Below, piece after piece: positions 9,682 through 18,193 of a stretch of DNA of 64,000 nucleotides (position 1 is its first letter; every line of letters begins with the position of its first letter). The position numbers were made by a program, and so were the translations under genes. The notes beneath the pieces are model-generated. The model was not told the origin of the DNA. It was given only the letters and a program-made list of their open reading frames with translations, and did no database searches. The DNA is from Legionella micdadei (lineage in GTDB: Bacteria; Pseudomonadota; Gammaproteobacteria; Legionellales; Legionellaceae), in NCBI RefSeq assembly GCF_000953635.1, contig NZ_LN614830.1:2533001-2597000 (forward strand), read 5' to 3'.

Positions 9682-9882
9682 TTATAACGGTAATTTTGAA
9701 TTCTCTGAAGAGGGCGGCGGAGCCGTGCTGAATAAACTGAAAATCACTAAGAGCAAGAAAACAAATAAAAAAGAAACAAACAATAATTTTGCGATGTAAG
9801 AAGAGGTGGAATCAGACTTCGTATAACCATACGCTGCGGCAATAGCGGCAATTAGTAATACAACAAAGGCCCATTCCAACAT
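9682..9882 (-). CDS. Small membrane protein of the DUF1328/YtjA (UPF0391) family
   Basis: 66 residues beginning MLEWAFVVLLIAAIAAAYGY, then a second hydrophobic helix IAKLLFVSFLFVFLLLVIF and a short polar tail. The two-helix pattern and MLxWAxxFLxIAxIAA opening fit the DUF1328 family of small inner-membrane proteins of unknown function. AAGGACAGGGA precedes the ATG. It converges with the solute-binding protein gene, 22 bases away. Confidence 0.8.
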   Translation of the reverse strand: MLEWAFVVLLIAAIAAAYGYTKSDSTSSYIAKLLFVSFLFVFLLLVIFSLFSTAPPPSSENSKLPL

Positions 9883-10082
9883 TCCCTGTCCTTAGGTTAA
9901 ATAAGTGATTCTATCGTCGCTGCAACTTTCGTACCGACAATGTCTTAGTAAAGTTAGTTAGGCATCAATCCATAGCCTCAGGCTAAGGAATTTTTACTTT
10001 CGAGGAGTTAATCTTATTTTCCTATCCGTAATACAGTAGATTGAATACAATTTCAGAGCTGATTTATGAAGTAACCCGACAC

Positions 10083-10108
10083 AGAGGATCAAATAACACT
10101 GATCCTCT
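10083..10108 (-). terminator. Hairpin downstream of the 89-residue gene
   Basis: AGAGGATCA (10083-10091) and TGATCCTCT (10100-10108) form a 9-bp stem with an 8-base loop, 24 bases after the stop of the minus-strand gene. The T tract after it is poor, so efficiency is uncertain. Confidence 0.5.
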
Positions 10109-10131
10109 TGGGTCAAAAGTAAGATTCTTGA

Positions 10132-10398
10132 TTAGTGAACGGTTTCACCTTTAATGATGCAGGAGCTAATCACTTGGCGGGTAATGAAATCACCTCTGCT
10201 TTCTCCATATAAGGATTTAAAATGTTCAGCCAGCATTAAAACCCAAGAGGATAAACGAAAATCCATCCGCTTTTCTTCCTGATTGACCACTACTTCAAAT
10301 AATCCCAAAGAATCAGTCTCTTGCTCATTAGCATATTCCTCCATAATACGCTGAGCAGTACTCATGTCCTTATCCTTTGTTGGCCAATTTTTATTCAT
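10132..10398 (-). CDS. Small conserved-looking protein of unknown function
   Basis: About 88 residues, acidic and soluble, with no recognised domain. The middle (LGLFEVVVNQEEKRMDFRLSS) is strand-like; the end (WVLMLAEHFKSLYGES) is helical. The ATG at 10398 has GAGGGGG about five bases upstream and is preferred over a GTG at 10404. An ATG at 10365 (MSTAQRIMEEYANEQ) also has a purine-rich stretch upstream. A hairpin follows the gene, which supports its being a real unit. I do not recognise a family. Confidence 0.6.
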   Translation of the reverse strand: MNKNWPTKDKDMSTAQRIMEEYANEQETDSLGLFEVVVNQEEKRMDFRLSSWVLMLAEHFKSLYGESRGDFITRQVISSCIIKGETVH

Positions 10399-10533
10399 AC
10401 ACACCCCCTCTACTTCATGAATACGGGTAATTTAAAATTGTACATCCGATAAATTGGGTCAGATACAAAAATTGCAAGGGCTTGTTCATTTCTATTATGA
10501 TGCCATAAATTGAATATATTTTCAATATATTGA

Positions 10534-11598
10534 TCATTTTTTAGCTATTATTGGTACCCTGCCAGTACCCTGCGACTCTTGCCAAAGCGTTATAAACAAC
10601 ACCATGATGATAGGGCCAACAAACAATCCAAGCAACCCAAGGGTCTCAACCCCCCCTAATATGCCAAAGAGCACAGCAAGAAAAGGCAGCTTAATCGCAC
10701 CGCCTATCAACACAGGCTTAATAAAGTGATCCGCCACAAACATGACAAATGTACCCCAGACGATCACGACAAGTGCACTAACCATGCTCCCGCTGGCAAG
10801 CAAGATTAAGGCAACTGCTGTAAACACAATGGGAACAACAAAAGGGATCATTGCTGCAAATGCCGTGATAAACCCTACCAAAGTGGGTGCTGGAAAGCCG
10901 ACAAAAAAATAACAAACTCCCATCAAAATACCCACTCCTAAACCAACCACAATCGTACCATTTACCGTACCGCGTAAAGCAGACGGTAATCGATCGGCAT
11001 AGCGGAACCAACGATCACTTAAACAGTATTCTCCTATATGGTTGATTTGCTGAAATAATTCATCCCCATCTCGATAAAAGAAAAATAAGGTTAGCAAAGT
11101 AAAACCCAGTTGAAATCCACGGTGCGCAAGATTAACCCCTACTTGCTTAATGTAATAGCTCGCTGGTGTTAATGAGATATGCAAATTGGTAAGTAGCTCA
11201 CGAAGATTACCGGGGTGGCTAAAATGAGTATTCCAATAATTCACCAGATCATTCCCAATTACTGGAAACTTTCCAATAAAATCAGGAGCCGGGCCGCCCA
11301 CTTTGTTGATGACTTGTAGGTAATTAATAAACAATTGAATTTCGGTGATCAGAATGGAAATCAACCAACTTAACGGCAATAGGAGGATGAGTCCGACAAT
11401 CGTGGTAAATAATAAAGCGGCCAGATTATCGCGGCCCCCGAATAACCGCCGCCAATGTTTATAGAGTGGATAAGTAGCTATCACAATAATAGCAGCCCAT
11501 ATCATTGACGGAATGAATCGATGAACAATGAAGATAGCCAGAGCCACAATACCAATGGTCAGGCTTATACTGATTAACTCTTTATGGTTTTCATTCAT
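10534..11598 (-). CDS. AI-2E family transporter/permease
   Basis: 354 residues with about seven or eight membrane helices in the order typical of the AI-2E transporter family (TqsA, YdiK, PerM): two N-terminal helices, a long soluble loop around residues 85-150, then a helix-rich C-terminal half with the glycine-rich GTVNGTIVVGLGVGILMGV segment. Family members export small molecules; substrates are mostly unproven. The ATG overlaps the pgpA stop codon as ATGA, so the two genes are probably translationally coupled. A TTG five codons upstream is less likely. Confidence 0.9.
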   Translation of the reverse strand: MNENHKELISISLTIGIVALAIFIVHRFIPSMIWAAIIVIATYPLYKHWRRLFGGRDNLAALLFTTIVGLILLLPLSWLISILITEIQLFINYLQVINKVGGPAPDFIGKFPVIGNDLVNYWNTHFSHPGNLRELLTNLHISLTPASYYIKQVGVNLAHRGFQLGFTLLTLFFFYRDGDELFQQINHIGEYCLSDRWFRYADRLPSALRGTVNGTIVVGLGVGILMGVCYFFVGFPAPTLVGFITAFAAMIPFVVPIVFTAVALILLASGSMVSALVVIVWGTFVMFVADHFIKPVLIGGAIKLPFLAVLFGILGGVETLGLLGLFVGPIIMVLFITLWQESQGTGRVPIIAKK

Positions 11599-12080
11599 TT
11601 CGCAAAGCCCCAAACAAGCAATTGCAAGATCAACCAGGCAGGTACTGCAGCTAACAAATCATCTAACATGATCCCTAACCCACCTTTTATGCGTTCATCA
11701 ATAAACCGTATTGGCTGCGGCTTCCAAACATCAAAAAGGCGGAACAGCAGGAATCCTAGAATCATCCACACCAGTCCAACCGGCACCATTGTCATCGTAA
11801 GCAAGTAGCCAACCACTTCATCCCAAACTATACCGGAATAGTCATGCTCACCTAAATCCTGAGATATCTTATCACATACCCATACACCAAGGGCAAAAGC
11901 GGCAAGAGTGCAAAGCAAATAAATTCCCAAGGAATGCCCCGCCAGTAATAAATACAAAGGCACTGCCGCTAAACTTCCCCATGTTCCGGGCGCTATCGGC
12001 ATTAATCCACTTCCGAACCCAAAGCCAATAAAATATATCGGGTCCTGCCAGACTTTTTGCGATAAATTGATAGGATTCAT
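11595..12080 (-). CDS. pgpA: Phosphatidylglycerophosphatase A
   Basis: 161-residue inner-membrane lipid phosphatase that dephosphorylates phosphatidylglycerol phosphate in phospholipid synthesis. It opens with the family signature GFGFGSGLMPIAPGTWGSLAA and contains DYSGIVWDEVVGYL, with the conserved acidic residues. About four hydrophobic segments follow. It lies downstream of thiL, as in many gammaproteobacteria, but a 225-base gap holding a dispersed repeat separates them, so it may have its own promoter. Confidence 0.95.
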   Translation of the reverse strand: MNPINLSQKVWQDPIYFIGFGFGSGLMPIAPGTWGSLAAVPLYLLLAGHSLGIYLLCTLAAFALGVWVCDKISQDLGEHDYSGIVWDEVVGYLLTMTMVPVGLVWMILGFLLFRLFDVWKPQPIRFIDERIKGGLGIMLDDLLAAVPAWLILQLLVWGFAK

Positions 12081-12153
12081 TTAAAACTCCTCGTTACTTC
12101 GGGTGGTATTAAACCCTAGTTAGGTTGCCCAGAGATAGGATATAGTCTTTCAA

Positions 12154-12234
12154 GAAGATCCGAGCCGCAACGGTGAAGAGCGGATAAAAGCACCCTTCTA
12201 TCTGCTTGCCTCATGCGTACTGCCCGGATTATCG
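12154..12234 (+). repeat. Dispersed intergenic repeat, copy B
   Basis: Between thiL and pgpA. It runs from GAAGATCCGAGCCGC through GAGCGGATAAAAGCA to CCCGGATTATCG. It aligns with the copies near 21.38 kb and, in reverse complement, 43.7 kb, sharing the opening GAAGATC, the central GAGCGGATAA and the closing ATTATCG. No ORF crosses it. Confidence 0.7.
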
Positions 12235-12305
12235 CGTTACGCTTTAACTGCCCAACTTACTGAATGGGTACCAAGCACTCCCTTTTATTGTCATTCCAGC
12301 TTCAG

Positions 12306-13259
12306 CTAAAAATGACTATATCCCCGTGGGGCAAAATTTTTAATCTCAGTATTTGCCATTTCTATACGAAAACCTAGGGTTTCTTCAATAACGCCGATGG
12401 GGTAACATCTTAATCCAGCCTTGTGCAAGGCAGATAAGAATTTTGTTTCTTTTGCAGCAGGTACCGTAAAACATAACTCATAGTCATCACCACCAATAAG
12501 GGCAAAATCCACTGCATCATTTTGCTTGTATTTTCTCACCAAGGGATGCACAGGAATCGCGGTAGAGTTAAGGCAAACCCCTACCTTGCTTGCAACACAG
12601 ATGTGATTCAAATCAGCACTTAAACCGTCCGAAATATCAATGGCCGATGAAGCATGTTCCTGTAGAATTTCTGCTAAATCAATACGAGGATTAGGATGTT
12701 TAAGCTTTTGCATTAACACGTTATTATCCTGCTCATCGATATCATTATTTTTTAAAAATTCAACAGCTAAAGCTGCGGCTCCTAACTCACCGCTCACATA
12801 AATCTTATCCCCTGGCTTAGCACCATTACGCCGTACCGCTTTCCCCGCGGGGATTAAGCCATGAATAGTGATGGTTATGCTTAAAGGCCCGTGGGTTGTA
12901 TCACCACCGATTAAAGCAATATTAAATTGTCGCAATGAATCATGTAGACCTTGAGCAAAACGATCCAACCAAATCTTATCAAATTCGGGCATAGTCAGAG
13001 CTAAACTGAGCCAACAGGGTTTTGCTGCCATTGCCGCAATGTCGCTAATATTAACCATAACTGCTTTATAGGCAATATCGTAAGGATCCCAACTCGATAA
13101 GAAATGAACTTCTGCGACCAAGGTATCTGTGGAAACGAGCAATTGCTGACCCGCAGGCACTGCAAGGCAAGCCGCATCGTCGCCTATTCCAAAAATTACA
13201 TCATCCCGGCTAAGTGCCGGCGCTTTGAAATAAGTATCGATTAACGAAAACTCATTCAT
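12306..13259 (-). CDS. thiL: Thiamine-monophosphate kinase
   Basis: 317-residue cytosolic enzyme that phosphorylates thiamine monophosphate to thiamine diphosphate using ATP. The N-terminus has GIGDDAACL with the metal-binding Asp pair; STDTLVAEVHF, NISDIAAMAAKP and LIGGDTTHGP follow in the family order, and IDISDGLSADLNHI and LIGGDDYELCF mark the C-terminal half. It overlaps the end of nusB by eight bases, the usual nusB-thiL arrangement. Confidence 0.97.
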   Translation of the reverse strand: MNEFSLIDTYFKAPALSRDDVIFGIGDDAACLAVPAGQQLLVSTDTLVAEVHFLSSWDPYDIAYKAVMVNISDIAAMAAKPCWLSLALTMPEFDKIWLDRFAQGLHDSLRQFNIALIGGDTTHGPLSITITIHGLIPAGKAVRRNGAKPGDKIYVSGELGAAALAVEFLKNNDIDEQDNNVLMQKLKHPNPRIDLAEILQEHASSAIDISDGLSADLNHICVASKVGVCLNSTAIPVHPLVRKYKQNDAVDFALIGGDDYELCFTVPAAKETKFLSALHKAGLRCYPIGVIEETLGFRIEMANTEIKNFAPRGYSHF

Positions 13260-13695
13260 TATGAAGGCTTATTTCAACTGCTCTGACTTTTCTAGCCAGA
13301 TTATTCAGCACACCATTGACGTAACGGTGACCATCTTGGGAACCAAATTCCTTAGCTAAAGAAATAGCTTCATCGAGCACAACCCGATAGGGGATTTCTG
13401 GACAATAACATAATTCAAAAGCGCCGAGTCGCAATACCGTTAACTCAATTGGATTTAAATTTTCAATGGGTCTGTCGAGAAAAGGGGCCAAGTTGTCTTC
13501 TAAGGTTTTGACGTATTTGGGTACACCGTGAAGCAAACGGCAAAAATATTCCGCATCAACCTTGGTCATATCATTGATAACCCGAAACTGAGCCTCAATT
13601 TCATATAATTCATAGCCTGACATCAGCCATTGATAAAGAGCCTGTAAGGCCAGCTTTCGAGCACGCCTTTTGCCCTTAATTGATTGTTTTTCCAC
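13252..13695 (-). CDS. nusB: Transcription antitermination protein NusB
   Basis: 147 residues, the normal length. It starts with a basic helix (KGKRRARKLALQALYQWLMSG) and ends with KEFGSQDGHRYVNGVLNNLARKVR, the family's C-terminal signature. NusB binds boxA RNA with ribosomal protein S10 in the antitermination complex on rRNA operons. It is the third gene of glyA-nrdR-nusB-thiL; the riboflavin genes that often precede nusB are absent here. Confidence 0.97.
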   Translation of the reverse strand: MEKQSIKGKRRARKLALQALYQWLMSGYELYEIEAQFRVINDMTKVDAEYFCRLLHGVPKYVKTLEDNLAPFLDRPIENLNPIELTVLRLGAFELCYCPEIPYRVVLDEAISLAKEFGSQDGHRYVNGVLNNLARKVRAVEISLHNE

Positions 13696-13843
13696 AATTA
13701 CCTCATGAAGTTTTTATCCCTTCGTTCTACGTCCTGCGATTCGTTCGCGGGATCTAAAAGCCTCTCACCATTGATAGTTCCTGCAAACAAGCCTCAAGAC
13801 ATGGGATAGGCAATATAAAATTTAAACTTTGACTGGCTTGTTT

Positions 13844-14317
13844 TTAATCAGAAGATCCCGATGTTCGATCATCTTTCATTTGATCGATAGTTTGCCTGAA
13901 GTCACTCACATCTTTAAAGCGTTTATAAACCGAGGCAAATCGCACATAAGCAACATGATCAAGACGAAACAGTTGTTTCATCACCAATTCCCCAACTAAC
14001 CGTGAGTCAACTTCACGCTCCCCACTGCGTCGGATTTCTTGCATGATCGCGATAATGGCTTCTTCAAGTGCATCAAGGCTTACCGGTCTTTTTTCCAGAG
14101 CACGCAACATGCCTGCGCGCAAGTTGTTCACATTAAATGGCTCACGCCGACCATCACGCTTGATGATGGAGGGCATGATTAATTCTGCTGATTCGAAAGT
14201 AGTGAACCGTTCGTGGCAAAGAAGACACTGGCGTCTTCTGCGTACTTGTGCGCCTTCCGCAACTAAACGCGAATCAACTACCTTGGTATCTTCAGCATGG
14301 CAAAATGGACAATGCAT
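13844..14317 (-). CDS. nrdR: Transcriptional repressor NrdR
   Basis: 157 residues. The N-terminal zinc ribbon has CPFC at residues 3-6 and CLLC about 30 residues later; an ATP-cone domain follows ([20 protein letters not shown]). NrdR senses ATP/dATP and represses ribonucleotide reductase genes. The start lies three bases after the glyA stop, so the two are surely co-transcribed, a common pairing in proteobacteria. Confidence 0.97.
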   Translation of the reverse strand: MHCPFCHAEDTKVVDSRLVAEGAQVRRRRQCLLCHERFTTFESAELIMPSIIKRDGRREPFNVNNLRAGMLRALEKRPVSLDALEEAIIAIMQEIRRSGEREVDSRLVGELVMKQLFRLDHVAYVRFASVYKRFKDVSDFRQTIDQMKDDRTSGSSD

Positions 14318-14319
14318 AA

Positions 14320-15573
14320 TTATCGATATACCGGAAATTCACGACATAATTGCAATACTTGTGACTTAACGCGCGCAATAATTGCTTCATTATTCATATC
14401 ATCGAGCACATCCGCTATCCATCCAGTCAACTGACTGACTTCTTTTTCCTTAAATCCGCGAGTCGTAATTGCGGGTGTCCCTAAGCGCAATCCACTAGTG
14501 ACAAAAGGAGAGCGCGGATCATTAGGTACTGAATTCTTATTCACGGTAATGTTAGCCCGTCCTAAAGCGGCATCAGCATCTTTACCAGTAATATTTTTCT
14601 CAATTAAGTTAACCAAAAGAAGATGGTTTTCTGTACCACCTGATACAATGGGATAGCCACGGCTTTTTAAGACCTCAGCCATAATTTTAGCATTTAACAA
14701 AACCTGCTGCTGATAAAGCTTAAATTCAGGCTGTAGTGCTTCAGCAAAAGCAACAGCTTTGGCTGCAATCACATGCATCAGAGGACCACCCTGCATCCCA
14801 GGAAAAACAGCAGAATTGAGTTTCTTCTCAATTTCTTCATTAGCGCGCGCCATAATCATCCCACCACGCGGTCCACGCAAGGTTTTATGAGTGGTTGTGG
14901 TAACAACGTCCGCATAACGTAAGGGTGAGGGATAAAGGCCAACCGCAACCAGACCAGCGACATGCGCTATATCAGCCATTAAATAGGCACCGACTTTATC
15001 TGCAATAGCTCGAAATCTTGGCCAATCGAGCACTTGTGAATAGGCAGAAAATCCAGCAATGATCATTTTTGGCTTATGATCCACAGCAAGCCTTTCTAGC
15101 TCATCGTAATCAATCAGACCCGTTTGAACGTCCAAGCCGTACTCGACAGATTGGTATAACTTTCCTGAAAAATTAACCTTTGAGCCATGAGTTAGATGCC
15201 CCCCGTGAGGTAAAGCCATACCCAAAACCACATCGCCAGGAGAAAGGAGCGCCATCATCACCGCGGCATTCGCTTGTGAGCCTGAATGAGGTTGTACGTT
15301 GACATAATCTGCTGCGAATAATTTTTTAGCACGCTCAACTGCGAGCGATTCGGCAATATCGACGTATTCACAACCGCCATAATAACGTTTGCCAGGATAG
15401 CCTTCAGCATATTTATTGGTAAGGACAGAGCCTTGCGCCTCTAAAACCCGGGGGCTCGCATAGTTTTCTGAGGCAATTAGCTCAATGTGATCCTCTTGAC
15501 GCACGCGTTCGGCTTCGATTGCCCGCGCTAGTTCCTCATCAAAACCTGCAATCGTGTAATTTCGATTATACAT
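14320..15573 (-). CDS. glyA: Serine hydroxymethyltransferase
   Basis: 417-residue PLP enzyme that interconverts serine and glycine while charging tetrahydrofolate with a one-carbon unit. Visible signatures are [12 protein letters not shown], the cofactor lysine in [14 protein letters not shown], and [10 protein letters not shown]. Length matches the E. coli protein (417). It heads the glyA-nrdR-nusB-thiL cluster. The upstream 137 bases carry a small inverted repeat but no recognisable riboswitch. Confidence 0.98.
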   Translation of the reverse strand: MYNRNYTIAGFDEELARAIEAERVRQEDHIELIASENYASPRVLEAQGSVLTNKYAEGYPGKRYYGGCEYVDIAESLAVERAKKLFAADYVNVQPHSGSQANAAVMMALLSPGDVVLGMALPHGGHLTHGSKVNFSGKLYQSVEYGLDVQTGLIDYDELERLAVDHKPKMIIAGFSAYSQVLDWPRFRAIADKVGAYLMADIAHVAGLVAVGLYPSPLRYADVVTTTTHKTLRGPRGGMIMARANEEIEKKLNSAVFPGMQGGPLMHVIAAKAVAFAEALQPEFKLYQQQVLLNAKIMAEVLKSRGYPIVSGGTENHLLLVNLIEKNITGKDADAALGRANITVNKNSVPNDPRSPFVTSGLRLGTPAITTRGFKEKEVSQLTGWIADVLDDMNNEAIIARVKSQVLQLCREFPVYR

Positions 15574-15710
15574 AGCAATCAGTCCTCACCTATAAACAAT
15601 GATACAATTATAGAATGCATAAGCTGCATTAGCAGAAATTGGCTGACCTGAGATCCATTCAGGCCTAAGCCTTCGGTGTAAGTTTTACAAGATTACCACA
15701 GTGCCACGAA

Positions 15711-15995
15711 CTAGTCATGACCATGAGCATGAAGATCTGCACGATTACTTTGGTGAGAAGGTTTCGTTTTCTTGACGTACGCAGGCTTACGAGTCGTATT
15801 TGGCACAGCAAACTGATGGCCATGATGGTGCGGTGTGACTGGTACCGTGACTGCTTGGTGTTCATGGTGGTGGTTGTGGGAAGAAGCGTTTCGCTTGTGA
15901 TGATGGACGGAAGGTGAAGAGGGACTTACTACCGCCTGTGCTGCCCAAGAACCTAATGAGAAAAGCAAACTTGATAATAGGACTATGCGTTTCAT
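15711..15995 (-). CDS. Small histidine-rich exported protein, possible metal binder
   Basis: 94 residues with a signal peptide (MKRIVLLSSLLFSLGSWAAQA) and a mature part in which 16 residues are His, in clusters such as HHHKR, HNHHHEH and PHHHGH and at the C-terminal HAHGHD. Such clusters usually bind Zn, Ni, Cu or Co in the periplasm or outside the cell. No transporter or regulator for metals is adjacent. A hairpin terminator separates it from the gene upstream, so it has its own promoter. No named family is recognised. Confidence 0.75.
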   Translation of the reverse strand: MKRIVLLSSLLFSLGSWAAQAVVSPSSPSVHHHKRNASSHNHHHEHQAVTVPVTPHHHGHQFAVPNTTRKPAYVKKTKPSHQSNRADLHAHGHD

Positions 15996-16024
15996 AAAAT
16001 ACCTCGCTTAGAGCATAAAAGAAA

Positions 16025-16042
16025 GGCACGTAAACACGTGCC
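16025..16042 (-). terminator. Intrinsic terminator after the exported 146-residue protein
   Basis: GGCACGT and ACGTGCC form a 7-bp stem with a 4-base loop. On the minus strand it is followed by TTTCTTTT, as expected for termination of the gene ending at 16064. Confidence 0.8.
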
Positions 16043-16063
16043 CTTTTTAACCGATTCTGCCGA

Positions 16064-16504
16064 TTACTTCTTTTTGGTTTCAACTTGGAGTTGATTATTG
16101 AAATAAGGTCGGACTTCAAGTGGAGTACCTGGAGTCGTCCATCTTGAATACAGGGTACGTCCCCTATAATCCTCAATGGTAATGTACATGCCTGGATGGC
16201 AAAAGACATAACCATAGCGGCTATCATAGTAATCTAAATGGATATAATGTGGGATATCACGGGGCGGAATATAGAATGACTCCATACGGGTGCCATCATC
16301 AAATGTGCCGTAAACCCATACGCCATCATAACTATTATTATAGATTTCAATTGTACAGTAATCTTCAGGATAGGCTGCGCCCTTTTTTGCAGCTGATTTT
16401 GCTGCCGCTTCTTTACTAGTCTGAGGATAAGTATGGCTGTGATCAGCATAAGCTGAGGAAAATACACTTAAGCAACCCGCTAAAAGCAACGTCTTAAACT
16501 TCAT
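16064..16504 (-). CDS. Exported protein of unknown function
   Basis: 146 residues with a signal peptide of about 20 residues (MKFKTLLLAGCLSVFSSAYA). An alanine/lysine-rich linker follows, then an aromatic-rich domain (CTIEIYNNSYDGVWVYGTFDDG, then YVFCHPGMYITIEDYRGRTLY) that looks all-beta and has two Cys likely to form a disulfide. I do not recognise the family. It is probably monocistronic, with a clear terminator downstream. Periplasmic or surface location is inferred. Confidence 0.75.
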   Translation of the reverse strand: MKFKTLLLAGCLSVFSSAYADHSHTYPQTSKEAAAKSAAKKGAAYPEDYCTIEIYNNSYDGVWVYGTFDDGTRMESFYIPPRDIPHYIHLDYYDSRYGYVFCHPGMYITIEDYRGRTLYSRWTTPGTPLEVRPYFNNQLQVETKKK

Positions 16505-16756
16505 TATTATTATTCCCCTATGAGTAGTGGAGACCTGATGTTATCAAAGACCTTAATTTAGTCAACAGGTTTTTTTTGTAAGCATATTATAGGAATAGTT
16601 AACCTTTTGAGAGTGAACAAATTCTTGTTTTAATTAAGAAGCAGGTAGCTTGAGAAAAATCAGCCAACCATCCCATTTTTGTGTTTTTTTTAAACAAAAA
16701 CACAGGGTGGCGGTAATAGATTGAAGACAATTGGTTCTTCTAGCCATAACTTATGC

Positions 16757-16762
16757 TATATT
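16757..16762 (+). promoter_or_regulatory. Extended -10 box for the RND adaptor gene
   Basis: TATATT preceded by TGC (extended -10). It overlaps an in-frame ATG at 16753, so that ATG would not be on the transcript; this supports the start at 16816. No convincing -35 is seen. Confidence 0.5.
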
Positions 16763-16815
16763 TACGCCTCATTTATGCTCAAATCTTAGGTACATACCCC
16801 TTTCTGAGGAAACAA

Positions 16816-18072
16816 ATGAAAAAACGCATGATTATCATGATAAGCGCCTTGGGTGTAGTCTTCGGGGGAATTATTGGCTTTAATCTATTTAAGAGTTTTA
16901 TGATAAAACGCTTTTTTGCAAGTTATGAGCCACCACCTGTCAGCGTCTCTTCTGTCACTGCTGTGCGGAAAAATTGGCAACCGCATCTTGCTGCTGTGGG
17001 AAATTTCGTAGCAATGAATGGTGTGGATATTAACGCCGAAACCTCGGGTAAAGTGGTTAAGATTCACTTTGAATCAGGGCAATACCTCGAGAAAGGCAAT
17101 CCTCTCATTGACATTGACGATCAAGTTGACCAGGCTACCCTGAAATCTAACCAAGCCGAATTGGCGTTAAGGCAACTCAATTTTAGACGTCAAACCGATT
17201 TATTCAAACGAGGTGCTACTTCGAGTTCCGTTGTCGATGAAGCAACCGCCAGTCTGCAACAAGCACAAGCCAATGTGGAGCGGACCGAAGCAGAAATTCG
17301 GAAAAAACACATTGTTGCTCCCTTTTCTGGGCAATTAGGCATTCGCCAAGTTAATCTTGGACAATACATCACCCCTGGACAAACGACCATTGTCACCCTG
17401 CAATCCCTAGATCCCCTTTACCTGGAATTCTATTTGCCAGAACATTTACTTAAACATTTGCATATCAATCAAGGTACCCAATTTAGCGTGGAGGGATTTC
17501 CAAACTTATTATTTAAAGGAAAAATTACTGCAATTAATGCCAAGGTAGATACCAATACACACAATATCCTTGTCCAAGCCACTCTGCCTAATTGCCCTGT
17601 AGAGGCAATGGCTTCATTAGATAGGTCTAATCTAATCACCGCAAAAAAACAACCGGACGGAGAAAAAACGATTGTTAACTGCAATAGCCAGTTAAATGCT
17701 GCCAATCATGTAACCCAATTTACCTTTATCCCCGGAATGTTTGCATCAATTGAAATCGAGCAACCTCCTATTCCTGATGTGGTGGTTCTGCCTTCCACAG
17801 CGGTATCTTACAGCCTCTATGGCAATTCCGTTTTTGTCATTGAGAAGGATAAAAACAAAGATAAGGATGGAAAAGACATACTGCGCGTGAAGCGTGTTTT
17901 TGTAAGTACCGGAGAGCAAGAAGGTAACTACACCATTATCAGAAAAGGGGTAGAAGATGGTCAACAGGTTGTCAGTTCAGGTGAGCTAAAATTGCAAAAT
18001 GGTACTCGCGTCGTCATTAATAATAGCGTGAAGCTTAATGAGGTGAGTAAACTGAATGCTTTGGGTCAGTAG
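16816..18072 (+). CDS. RND efflux periplasmic adaptor (membrane fusion protein)
   Basis: 418 residues. One N-terminal membrane anchor (IIMISALGVVFGGIIGFNLF) is followed by the HlyD/AcrA-type order: barrel, lipoyl half (GVDINAETSGKVVKIHFESG), an alpha hairpin rich in Gln/Ala, the second lipoyl half (IVAPFSGQLGIRQVNLGQY), then the beta barrel and membrane-proximal domain. It links the inner-membrane pump to an outer-membrane channel, probably TolC. The ATG at 16816 has GAGGAAAC before it. A lysine/aspartate-rich insert (EKDKNKDKDGKD) lies near residue 350. The pump gene follows after 121 bases. Confidence 0.95.
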   Translation: MKKRMIIMISALGVVFGGIIGFNLFKSFMIKRFFASYEPPPVSVSSVTAVRKNWQPHLAAVGNFVAMNGVDINAETSGKVVKIHFESGQYLEKGNPLIDIDDQVDQATLKSNQAELALRQLNFRRQTDLFKRGATSSSVVDEATASLQQAQANVERTEAEIRKKHIVAPFSGQLGIRQVNLGQYITPGQTTIVTLQSLDPLYLEFYLPEHLLKHLHINQGTQFSVEGFPNLLFKGKITAINAKVDTNTHNILVQATLPNCPVEAMASLDRSNLITAKKQPDGEKTIVNCNSQLNAANHVTQFTFIPGMFASIEIEQPPIPDVVVLPSTAVSYSLYGNSVFVIEKDKNKDKDGKDILRVKRVFVSTGEQEGNYTIIRKGVEDGQQVVSSGELKLQNGTRVVINNSVKLNEVSKLNALGQ

Positions 18073-18193
18073 TTGAGGTAATAGATTAGCCCTTACCGGG
18101 AAACGGGCACATTTGGCCCATTTTACCGCTTGTGCCAGAGCCCACGTGGGGATCTTGTCTGTTGCTAGTTGAGACGTATTACCAGGATAATTC

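Noticed and set aside
15862-16227. 121-codon ORF overlapping two small exported protein genes
   Set aside because: It crosses both genes and a terminator in another frame; both overlapped genes have signal peptides and ribosome sites.
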